From CAZVWJ01 sp964631325 (lineage in GTDB: Bacteria; T1Sed10-126): a DNA stretch of 10,109 nt. Positions 1 to 6,059 of the stretch are shown here, piece after piece (within the stretch, counting starts at the first letter, position 1; each line of letters opens with the position of its first letter). Made by a program: the position numbers and the translations under genes. The stretch spans positions 1 to 10,109 of the forward strand of contig CAZVWJ010000072.1 of the NCBI GenBank assembly GCA_964631325.1. Reading direction: 5' to 3'. The notes under the pieces are model-generated. The model ran no database searches. It was not told the origin of the DNA and saw only the letters and a program-made list of their open reading frames with translations.

Positions 1-56
1 TGGGTTCAGAGGAATACAAAAATCCACCGGAGAGCAATATGTTCTTCTCTTCACTG

Positions 57-223
57 CTATGGTGAGGATGTAAGATGTCCTGTTTCTGGATTTATACAGC
101 TCTGTATTGGGCCGCAGGAGGCGGTCCAGGGGCTGTATACCTCGGAGACGACACGAAGTCGTCGAGAATGATAGAAACAGGTGATATCTTGCAGTCTCAC
201 CATAGAATCGTTCAATTTAGGTT
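57..223. repeat. Structured palindromic repeat, copy 1 (MITE-like or structured RNA)
   Basis: The outer arms 57-87 and 173-205 are inverted copies: both read CTATGGTGAG at the tip and CTGTTTCT at the inner end, with a variable AAGATRTC centre. Between them lie two further hairpins: TATACAGC 93-100 with GCTGTATA 132-139, capped by a 7-bp stem 109-115/121-127; and CTCG 141-144 with CGAG 163-166 around ACGAC/GTCGT 148-152/158-162. The whole folds as a three-way junction. The segment 167-223 recurs inverted at 10053-10109, so the conserved unit runs beyond the palindrome to about 223. There is no coding frame. It could be a small non-autonomous mobile element or a structured RNA; the family is not recognised. 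Confidence 0.85.
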
Positions 224-337
224 GTAGTAGATTTTGTTCGAAAAGCTCCTTGTCTTCAAAAAAATTAGCCGGGCGGGGAAATTATCTCTTATTCACAGGA
301 AGAAATAGTTGAGCTTCTGCGGAAACTCGGCCGGTCA

Positions 338-2425
338 TTGCTCGGGACTGACTCCAGTCCGCAAAAATTGAATCGGCTGGATGATCGGTTACTTGCTGAA
401 CCTGAAGTTGAAACCGAAGAATTGGCAAGCCATTTTATAAGCTGGCTGAACGAAACCAGCGGGTTGGATTTTGAGGTTCCGCCGGCGGAGCTTGAAAAAG
501 CACGGGAGACGGAGAACAACTTAGAGTCCGGACCGGTTGGCGCTGAACTCGACGACCTCCTGCAGAGCCGGTTTGCTCACGACTCCTTTCGTTCCGGGCA
601 AAAGGAAGCAATCCAGCACGTGCTCAACGGAACCCACTGTCTGCTGGTAATGCCCACCGGGGGCGGCAAGTCGCTCTGTTATCAATTACCTTCCCTGGCG
701 TTAGCCGGGACGACGCTGGTAATCTCCCCGTTAATTTCCCTGATGAAAGACCAGGTGGACAGCCTCCAGGAACAGGGGATTTCTGCGACTAACATTAACA
801 GCAGTTTTTCGAGGCCCGAGCAGTTAAACCGGCTCGATGATGTTCGTGATGGACTCTATGATTTGGTTTACGTGGCCCCCGAGCGGCTGGAGGATCGGGA
901 CTTCCGCGCGGCTCTCGCCGGCCTGGAGATTGACCTGCTGGCAGTGGACGAGGCCCACTGTATCTCGAAGTGGGGCTACGATTTCCGGCCCGCTTACCGG
1001 CGAATTCCGGAAGCTCATAAAGCGGTTGGTGCCCCGCCGGTGCTGGCGACCACCGCGACCGCCACGCCCCGGGTTCAACAGGATATCCGCAAACAACTTC
1101 AACTGGTCCGCATGGAACAGATCGTCAAAGGGTTTAATCGGCCCAACCTCTACCTGGAAGTCGAACCGGTCGAATCAATTTACGCCAAGCGGGAGCTGTT
1201 GGCTGATTTCTTCGCTGATTTTTCGCCGCCCGGTTCGGCAATTGTTTACGTTGGCACCCGCGACGAAACTATTGAAGTGGCGGATTTTTTGGAGAACCGG
1301 ACCGGGTTGACCTGCCGCAGTTATCACGGGGGAATGGGAAAAGAGCGGCGGAAAGCGATTCAGCGTGATTTTCTCGCCGACCGCGCTCCGGTAATGGTCG
1401 CCACGAACGCTTTTGGCATGGGAATCGACAAGCCGAACATCCGGGTTGTGGTCCACTACCGTTTTCCGGGCACGGTCGAGGCCTATTACCAGGAAGCCGG
1501 GCGAGCCGGACGCGACGGCAAGCCCGCCCGCTGTCTGTTGTTTTACCGGCCCGCGGACAAGGAACTACAGGAATGGTTTATCCGCAACGACGCGCCCGGT
1601 CGGAAGGAATTATTTCGGCTGTACGACGTTTTACTTGACTTGAAGGACGACTCCCCACTGCCCGAATCGGCCGGTGGGAAATTGGTTTACCTGCCGGAAA
1701 CGCTAAGACAGCTCTGTGACCTCACCGACGTTCAGCTACAGACCGGGCTCAGTCTACTGGAACAGGCCGGGTGGATTGAAGACTGCGGCTATCGCGGTCC
1801 GAAGCGCTATTTAAAGCTCAGACAAGAAAATCAAGACCAGCTTAAAACAGTGCTGGGACGAGTCCGTAAACGGCGCCGGCAGAAACGAGAAAAATTACGC
1901 AAGATGGTCAAATATGCCAAAATTGACACCTGCCGTCGAGAATATATTCTTGATTATTTCGGTGATGATTCACAGTGTGCCGTCGAAAAATGTTGTGACA
2001 ATTGTACCGGCAAAAATTCGCCGGAGGATGACCTGCTTTCGTCGACGGAAAAATTAATTTTAGCAACTGTGGCCGAGCTGGAGACGCCGCTCGGAGTCCG
2101 AAAACTGGCGATGATTTTGGCCGGTTCCGAAGCCCGGAGTATCTGCGAACGGGGGCTCGACGAGCTGACGGTATACGGAAAATTGGAGGAGGAGACGCAA
2201 AAAAACGTCCGTAAACGAATCGAAGCTCTGCTTGAGAGGGGCCTGCTCCGGCAGAAAGGTGATTACCGCCCGGTTGTTGTGTTTACCGAAAAAGGGCAAC
2301 AGCTCGCCCAAGAATCTGAAGTACCTGCGGCTCAATCCCCCTGTGGTGATTCTTCGCCCCCCACAGGATCTGGCTCGCGCTCCGAGAAACAGGCTGAACC
2401 GGAAATTGAGTATCCGCCTTTTTAA
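338..2425 (+). CDS. recQ: RecQ family ATP-dependent DNA helicase
   Basis: This is a 3'-5' superfamily 2 DNA helicase for recombination and repair of stalled forks. Residues are counted from the TTG at 338. Visible motifs are: motif 0 FRSGQ (84-88), Walker A PTGGGKS (106-112), DEAH (204-207) followed by the RecQ aromatic loop KWGYDFRP, ATTATATP (238-245), motif V around ATNAFGMGIDKP (355-366) and motif VI QEAGRAGRDG (385-394). The zinc site uses C532, C547, C552 or C553, and C556, and an RQC winged helix covers about 567-655. No HRDC domain is seen; the tail after 660 is disordered. About 80 residues precede the helicase core, and about 140 residues, including a helix-turn-helix-like stretch, separate motif VI from the zinc site, which is longer than in E. 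coli RecQ. The start is uncertain: TTG 338 has no clear ribosome binding site, and the frame stays open back to the TAG at 266. Confidence 0.95.
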   Translation: MLGTDSSPQKLNRLDDRLLAEPEVETEELASHFISWLNETSGLDFEVPPAELEKARETENNLESGPVGAELDDLLQSRFAHDSFRSGQKEAIQHVLNGTHCLLVMPTGGGKSLCYQLPSLALAGTTLVISPLISLMKDQVDSLQEQGISATNINSSFSRPEQLNRLDDVRDGLYDLVYVAPERLEDRDFRAALAGLEIDLLAVDEAHCISKWGYDFRPAYRRIPEAHKAVGAPPVLATTATATPRVQQDIRKQLQLVRMEQIVKGFNRPNLYLEVEPVESIYAKRELLADFFADFSPPGSAIVYVGTRDETIEVADFLENRTGLTCRSYHGGMGKERRKAIQRDFLADRAPVMVATNAFGMGIDKPNIRVVVHYRFPGTVEAYYQEAGRAGRDGKPARCLLFYRPADKELQEWFIRNDAPGRKELFRLYDVLLDLKDDSPLPESAGGKLVYLPETLRQLCDLTDVQLQTGLSLLEQAGWIEDCGYRGPKRYLKLRQENQDQLKTVLGRVRKRRRQKREKLRKMVKYAKIDTCRREYILDYFGDDSQCAVEKCCDNCTGKNSPEDDLLSSTEKLILATVAELETPLGVRKLAMILAGSEARSICERGLDELTVYGKLEEETQKNVRKRIEALLERGLLRQKGDYRPVVVFTEKGQQLAQESEVPAAQSPCGDSSPPTGSGSRSEKQAEPEIEYPPF

Positions 2426-2447
2426 CTTAACAGAACCTCAAAACGTC

Positions 2448-2471
2448 ATTCCGGGGCCCCGCCCCCGGAAT
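2448..2471. repeat. REP-like palindrome after recQ, possible terminator
   Basis: ATTCCGGGG (2448-2456) and CCCCGGAAT (2463-2471) form a perfect 9-bp stem with a 6-base loop, 22 bases after the recQ stop. The surrounding CGTCATTCC...GGAATCCAG layout resembles a palindrome common in intergenic DNA of many bacteria; that likeness is from memory. A short T run follows at 2481-2484 and again near 2489, so it may also end recQ transcription, although the T tract is not directly adjacent. Confidence 0.6.
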
Positions 2472-2540
2472 CCAGCTTGATTTTGACCTTTTTGGGATTT
2501 AACTTCAAATTCAACCATGGACTTAACACGTACGCGTCAG

Positions 2541-2591
2541 CTAACCCGGATAATTCGCGACAGCGTAACTGTCGTGAATAATGTGGGGTAA
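2541..2591. repeat. Imperfect 23-bp palindrome, REP or MITE-remnant type
   Basis: Arms 2541-2563 and 2569-2591 are inverted copies around a 5-base loop CGTAA. Seventeen of 23 positions are Watson-Crick and two more are G.T. The inner 11 bp, ATTCGCGACAG against CTGTCGTGAAT, are nearly perfect. It lies in the recQ-nitroreductase spacer (2426-2735), which holds no credible gene. It is distinct in sequence from the neighbouring palindrome at 2448-2471. Confidence 0.6.
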
Positions 2592-2646
2592 GGAGCTGGA
2601 CGGCAAGGACAAAGTATTTTGTAGTTTTTTAATGCAATTTTGTGAA

Positions 2647-2675
2647 TTAAGATTAGCCAATTTTTTTGATAAAAT
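2647..2675 (+). promoter_or_regulatory. Candidate sigma-70 type promoter for the nitroreductase gene
   Basis: TTAAGA (2647-2652) and TAAAAT (2670-2675) are separated by 17 bases and lie in an AT-rich stretch about 60 bases before the start codon at 2736. Each box differs from consensus at one or two positions. The call rests on sequence match alone. Confidence 0.35.
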
Positions 2676-2735
2676 TAATACAACCTGAATTAGCTAAATC
2701 TGTTGGAAATCCAGGATTAAAGGGAGGTTGTTCAT

Positions 2736-3248
2736 ATGGAAACTGAAGCAGTGATTAAGGGGCGGCGAAGTATCAGAGAGTTTAAGCAAGAACCGGTTGA
2801 TGTGGAGACGCTTGAGGACCTGATTGAGCTGGCGATGTATGCACCTTCGGCCGGCAACGAACAGCCCTGGGAGTTTATTATTATTGACTCGGGCTCTATC
2901 CTCAGGCAGATAGCGGCCAAGCACGACAATGCCCAGATGGTTGAAGCCGCGCCCGTGGCTGTTTTAATCTGTGCTGATTTAAAACGGGAAGAACACGAGG
3001 ACATGTGGATCCAGGACTGTGCGGCGGCCACCCAGAATTTTCTGCTGGCTGCTTATGACCGCGGGCTGGCGACCTGCTGGGTGGGGATACATCCGCGTAA
3101 ACAGCGGATTAAAGATCTGTCAGAATTTTTAAATCTCCCACCCCATATTGAGCCTTTTTCTCTTGTTCCGGTTGGTTATCCGGCTGAAAGTCCGGTTCAA
3201 CCGGATCGCTATGATTCGGCCCGGGTTCATAAAAACGGACTGGAATAA
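2736..3248 (+). CDS. Small nitroreductase family FMN oxidoreductase
   Basis: This is a cytoplasmic flavoprotein of the nitroreductase fold, expected to bind FMN as a homodimer and reduce substrates with NAD(P)H; the substrate cannot be told from sequence. The N-terminal RRSIREF (10-16) carries the Arg-Arg-Ser that contacts the FMN phosphate, followed by PSAGNEQPW (37-45), and a GLATCWVGIHP segment (110-120) with the VPVGYP strand (144-149) typical of the family. At 170 residues it has the usual size of the short nitroreductases of anaerobes. The ATG is well supported by GGGAGG at 2722-2727, 8 bases upstream. The J-protein gene follows after 42 bases and may share its transcript. The family is clear, the physiological role is not. 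Confidence 0.9.
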   Translation: METEAVIKGRRSIREFKQEPVDVETLEDLIELAMYAPSAGNEQPWEFIIIDSGSILRQIAAKHDNAQMVEAAPVAVLICADLKREEHEDMWIQDCAAATQNFLLAAYDRGLATCWVGIHPRKQRIKDLSEFLNLPPHIEPFSLVPVGYPAESPVQPDRYDSARVHKNGLE

Positions 3249-3290
3249 GGACAAAATAATCCGGGTTAGGAGATAACGGGAGGCGTTAAG

Positions 3291-4130
3291 ATGGCCCGGC
3301 GGCAGACTCATTATGAGTTGCTTGGAGTCCCTTTTGGAGCTCCCGAAAAGGTGATCAAGAAGGCTTTCCGTCGGAAAGCTCACGAAGCTCATCCCGATCG
3401 ACATTCGCCTGAAGAACGAGAACAGGCCCGGAAAGAATTTGAAAAATTAAAAGAAGCCTACGAAGTTTTAAGTGATCCTGAAGAACGGGCTCTCTATGAT
3501 CGAAATTTAGCCAACGACAACTCAGTTCCTTTAGACCGAGAAAAGTTCTGGACATTCTGGCGCCAGTTTCTTTCCGAACACTCCGATCCCCAGGCCCCTC
3601 CCTCATATTATGAAAAAATGATCATGGATTCTTATGAGGAAGACTGGCTGGAGGAAAAATATGGCGGTAAGGCCAGGGACCGTCATCGGTTTCGTAAAGC
3701 TTTGAATTTTGGCAAAATGCACCTGGCGCAGAATAATGTGGATGAAGCCTATAAATCTTTTGTCCGGGCAGATACTCTCTGCCCGCGCAATATACTCTCC
3801 AAGTTTTATATCGGTTATACGTTGGAATTAAAGGGAGAAGTAGAAGAGGCGCTTAAAAGGTATGAATTTGCTGCAAGTATAGGTTTATCTCGTCCCCAGA
3901 AATACGTTAATAAATGTTTAAAAATAAGACGTCGGATTGTGGGGCTGTATGAAGATGTTGGAGCAAATAAAAAGGCCAGCCGCCAGCGTCGAATAATCAA
4001 AGAATTGAAAGACAGGAGTGAAGGTTTTGACCAGTTTGTTAGCCGCGACTTAAAAACCGGGGAACCGCTGAACCGTTCCCGGGTGAAAAAATTTGTAAGG
4101 TGGCTGGGAGAAAAATTAAGTTTCTGGTGA
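3291..4130 (+). CDS. J-domain protein with C-terminal TPR-like repeats (class C DnaJ-like)
   Basis: This is a cytoplasmic Hsp70 (DnaK) co-chaperone candidate. The J-domain fills residues 6-72, with the HPD tripeptide that stimulates the DnaK ATPase at 34-36 and the conserved SDPEERALYD helix end at 61-70. There is no Gly/Phe region and no CxxCxGxG zinc finger, so this is not housekeeping DnaJ. A linker rich in aromatic and acidic residues (80-130) leads to two TPR-like helical pairs (about 135-165 and 169-199), then a basic helical tail. Such class C proteins usually bring DnaK to a specific client through their own C-terminal part; the client is unknown. GGGAGG at 3278-3283, 7 bases before the ATG, fixes the start. 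The gene ends 8 bases from the convergent FecR-domain gene, with no clear terminator between them. Confidence 0.88.
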   Translation: MARRQTHYELLGVPFGAPEKVIKKAFRRKAHEAHPDRHSPEEREQARKEFEKLKEAYEVLSDPEERALYDRNLANDNSVPLDREKFWTFWRQFLSEHSDPQAPPSYYEKMIMDSYEEDWLEEKYGGKARDRHRFRKALNFGKMHLAQNNVDEAYKSFVRADTLCPRNILSKFYIGYTLELKGEVEEALKRYEFAASIGLSRPQKYVNKCLKIRRRIVGLYEDVGANKKASRQRRIIKELKDRSEGFDQFVSRDLKTGEPLNRSRVKKFVRWLGEKLSFW

Positions 4131-4138
4131 ATTAAAAA

Positions 4139-5146
4139 TTACTTGTTCATTTCTTGTTGTCGTTGTTGTTTGAATTTTTTGAATTGATTCTGCCGGTCAG
4201 ATTCAAACTCGCGAAGTTTTCGAATTCGCTCTTTTCGATAATCCCGGAGTGCCCGGACCCGTTTTTGCATAAGTTTTCCTCGTTTTTTCAGAATTGAGCT
4301 TCGAAGTTTCTGATAATTTTGCCGGACATTTTTTTGTTGTTTCTGTGTTTGTTTCAATTTTTCTTCGTTTTTTTTGATCTGCTTGTTTACTTTGCTAATT
4401 TTCTTATCCAAATTTTCTTGTTCCCTTTCTGGATAGGCCTGCTTTTGGAGGAGAAACTGTTGGCGCTTGAACCGAAGCTGTTTTAATTTTTCCCGGAGAA
4501 AAAACCTATCTTTTTTTTGTTCCCAGTGTTGCCAGATTAATTTATGGCGCCTTTGAATAGCTCCCTTGCGGAGAAGCTGTTTGTTGCCGGTGGCTGTATC
4601 AATACCCACCCGGAAATAACGGCCGGCGCTAACTGTTCCCCCGGAGCCTTTCGTGGAGACGTGAACAGTTCCTTCAGTTACTGGGATTTCCGAGAATTTT
4701 TTCCGTTCTGCGTGCACGGCAAATTCCGTGCCTCGAATTCCTGCCACTCCGTGCGGAGTTGTAATTTCTACTCCCTGGTCTTCTTCTAATTTATTTGCCT
4801 GACATTCTAAACTGCCAATGAATAATTTTATTGCCGTGGAATCTTCAGTCTTCGTTCGGTAAGAAAATACCGTTGATTCGTTGGCCCTGAGTTTTCCGGT
4901 CTCCGGCAGTTTTAAGCTTATTTGTTGGTCTTTTCCAATTTTAAGGTCACCGTTTGCCGGTAACTCAGCCGTGGTGCCGGTGGCGGTCTGCCATTCTGTT
5001 TCACTGGCATTTCTGAATTTTATTTTGCCCCGGAGATACGCCAGGTCGGGCTTCTTAGATTGAGCTTTTACCGGGGGAAAGGTAAGGGCGAAAAGTAAAG
5101 CCATTATTAAAAGCATAGACGCGCAAATTAATTTTATTGATTTCAA
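4139..5146 (-). CDS. Secreted FecR-domain protein with long basic coiled-coil tail
   Basis: This is an exported envelope protein. From a TTG start at 5146 it has 335 residues: a textbook signal peptide (K2, K5, hydrophobic core 8-22, cleavage after PPVKA near 28), then a FecR domain of about 30-185 with the hallmark TPHGVAGIRGTEF at 130-142. Residues 205-335 are highly charged, rich in Lys, Arg and Gln, and predicted coiled coil. The TTG is preferred because GAGGAG lies 7 bases upstream and the protein then opens with its signal peptide. The alternative ATG at 5200 adds 18 residues before the signal and lacks a good ribosome binding site. No FecI-type sigma gene and no cytoplasmic anti-sigma region are present, so a structural or peptidoglycan- or polymer-binding envelope role is likelier than iron signalling. 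That role is inference. Confidence 0.85.
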   Translation of the reverse strand: MKSIKLICASMLLIMALLFALTFPPVKAQSKKPDLAYLRGKIKFRNASETEWQTATGTTAELPANGDLKIGKDQQISLKLPETGKLRANESTVFSYRTKTEDSTAIKLFIGSLECQANKLEEDQGVEITTPHGVAGIRGTEFAVHAERKKFSEIPVTEGTVHVSTKGSGGTVSAGRYFRVGIDTATGNKQLLRKGAIQRRHKLIWQHWEQKKDRFFLREKLKQLRFKRQQFLLQKQAYPEREQENLDKKISKVNKQIKKNEEKLKQTQKQQKNVRQNYQKLRSSILKKRGKLMQKRVRALRDYRKERIRKLREFESDRQNQFKKFKQQRQQEMNK

Positions 5147-5153
5147 ATCAAAT

Positions 5154-5159
5154 CTCCTC
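5154..5159 (-). promoter_or_regulatory. Ribosome binding site that sets the FecR-domain gene start
   Basis: GAGGAG on the minus strand lies 7 bases before the TTG at 5146-5144. It falls inside the longer frame that opens at ATG 5200, whose own upstream sequence is AT-rich without a comparable site. Confidence 0.7.
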
Positions 5160-5280
5160 ACAATGGTCAGAGTGGTGATTTTTGTGCTGGAACGGTTCAT
5201 TTATTACTATTGATAACATAACATACATTAACCTGTGGCTCCAGAACAGAATTCAATGAGGTAGAATCTCAAAACGAATC

Positions 5281-5319
5281 TCCTCTCCCCCGGTGGGAGA
5301 GGATTAAGGTGAGGGGGAG
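5281..5319. repeat. REP-like CCTCTCCC palindrome
   Basis: TCCTCTCCC (5281-5289) pairs perfectly with GGGAGAGGA (5295-5303) over a 5-base loop, followed by TTAAGGTGAGGGGGAG. The inverse reading, CCCTCACC..TAATCCTCTCCC plus stem, resembles a palindromic repeat scattered in the intergenic DNA of many bacterial phyla (recognised from memory). It lies in the divergent spacer between the FecR-domain gene and moaC. Confidence 0.65.
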
Positions 5320-5364
5320 CGGTGTAAATAGGCTTTTTAAACCTCTTTTTCACCCACATCTGTG

Positions 5365-5386
5365 TCTTCCCCCATCAGGGGGAAGA
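5365..5386. repeat. Perfect 9-bp hairpin in the moaC upstream spacer
   Basis: TCTTCCCCC (5365-5373) and GGGGGAAGA (5378-5386) enclose the loop ATCA. No T tract follows on the plus strand, so it is not a classical terminator in that direction. It sits with the 5281-5319 palindrome between two copies of TCAATGAGGT (5253-5262 and 5404-5413). The rest of the 5147-5561 spacer holds no gene I can support. Confidence 0.55.
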
Positions 5387-5479
5387 ATCATTTGGAAGTT
5401 CTGTCAATGAGGTGTTTTCGGGGGGGCCGAGTTGCTTGCTTATGGGGAGGCACTGGAGCTTTGTCAAAAAAGAATAAAC

Positions 5480-5508
5480 TTGCAGTCAGGCCGAGGATAC
5501 GCCATAAT
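5480..5508 (+). promoter_or_regulatory. Candidate promoter for the moaC operon
   Basis: TTGCAG (5480-5485) and CATAAT (5503-5508) are 17 bases apart. The -10 box matches TATAAT at five of six positions; the -35 box is weaker. Transcription would start near 5515, leaving a leader of about 45 bases before moaC. This rests on sequence match only. Confidence 0.35.
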
Positions 5509-5561
5509 ATTCCGGTCGTTGAGGACTTTAAACAGGGGCAGAAAATTATCTGGTGATAGAA

Positions 5562-6059
5562 ATGACTGAATCTGAAAATTTATCTCATTTTGATGACAGC
5601 GGTCAGGTTAATATGGTTGATATTACGGAGAAAAAAAAACGTGATCGGGTTGCGGTGGCTCACGCTGAAGTAGTATTCCCGGGCGGGGTGCTCGCATGTT
5701 TGCTTGATTCGGGCCTGGAGAAAGGGGAGCTTTTTTCAACTGCCCGGTTGGCCGGTATTCAAGGAGCCAAGCAGACTTCCCGGTTGATTCCGCTTGCCCA
5801 CCCTATCTCCCTTACCCACGTTTCAGTTGAACTCAATCCTCGGCCGGAAGAAGATTTGCTTACGTTAGAAACTCGGGCTCGGGCCCGTGATGCCACCGGT
5901 GTAGAAATGGAAGCCTTAACTGCTGCGGTTGTAGCTGGCCTGGCAGTGTATGATATGTGCAAAGGAGTGGCAAAAGGTATTGAGCTACAAAACATCTACC
6001 TGGTTGAAAAAAAAGGTGGAACCAGCGGTCGATGGGTGAAAAATCATGAATCAGAATAG
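5562..6059 (+). CDS. moaC: Cyclic pyranopterin monophosphate synthase MoaC
   Basis: With MoaA, MoaC turns GTP into cyclic pyranopterin monophosphate, the first stage of molybdenum cofactor synthesis; MoaC acts on the 3',8-cyclo-GTP made by MoaA. From ATG 5562 the protein has 165 residues, close to the 161 of E. coli. The opening NMVDI (17-21) and the active-site residues are in place: K54 in KGELF, H80 in PLAHP (the usual Cys before His is Ala), E115 and E117 in VEMEAL, and D131 and K134 in YDMCK. The ATG is preferred over the GTG at 5553 because GGTGAT lies 4 bases before it and the N-terminus then matches the family. No other Moco gene is in the window. The end overlaps the next gene by 14 bases, suggesting translational coupling. 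Confidence 0.95.
   Translation: MTESENLSHFDDSGQVNMVDITEKKKRDRVAVAHAEVVFPGGVLACLLDSGLEKGELFSTARLAGIQGAKQTSRLIPLAHPISLTHVSVELNPRPEEDLLTLETRARARDATGVEMEALTAAVVAGLAVYDMCKGVAKGIELQNIYLVEKKGGTSGRWVKNHESE

Noticed and set aside
57..205. Retron ncRNA, hammerhead or other known ribozyme, integron attC
   Set aside because: No reverse transcriptase or integrase gene is in the window, no hammerhead core (CUGAUGA..GAAA) is present, and no attC core sites are recognised.
309..371. Short leader peptide frame (TTG 309) upstream of recQ
   Set aside because: The spacing from AGGAAG is plausible, but the frame is only 20 codons, overlaps the recQ frame and has no attenuator-like structure.
2340..2367. CCTGTGG/CCACAGG inverted repeat near the recQ end
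   Set aside because: It is inside the coding sequence for the disordered tail, has a long loop and no T tract, so no terminator is supported.
3191..3205. TCCGGTT-C-AACCGGA palindrome
   Set aside because: It lies inside the nitroreductase coding sequence, has a one-base centre and is most likely chance.
5362..5556. 64-codon open frame just before moaC, ending at its start
   Set aside because: It starts inside a hairpin, has no ribosome binding site, shows no recognisable family and would include the candidate moaC promoter.
5386..5560. Possible Moco riboswitch upstream of moaC
   Set aside because: I could not match the conserved motifs or the multi-helix layout; only G-rich stretches are present.
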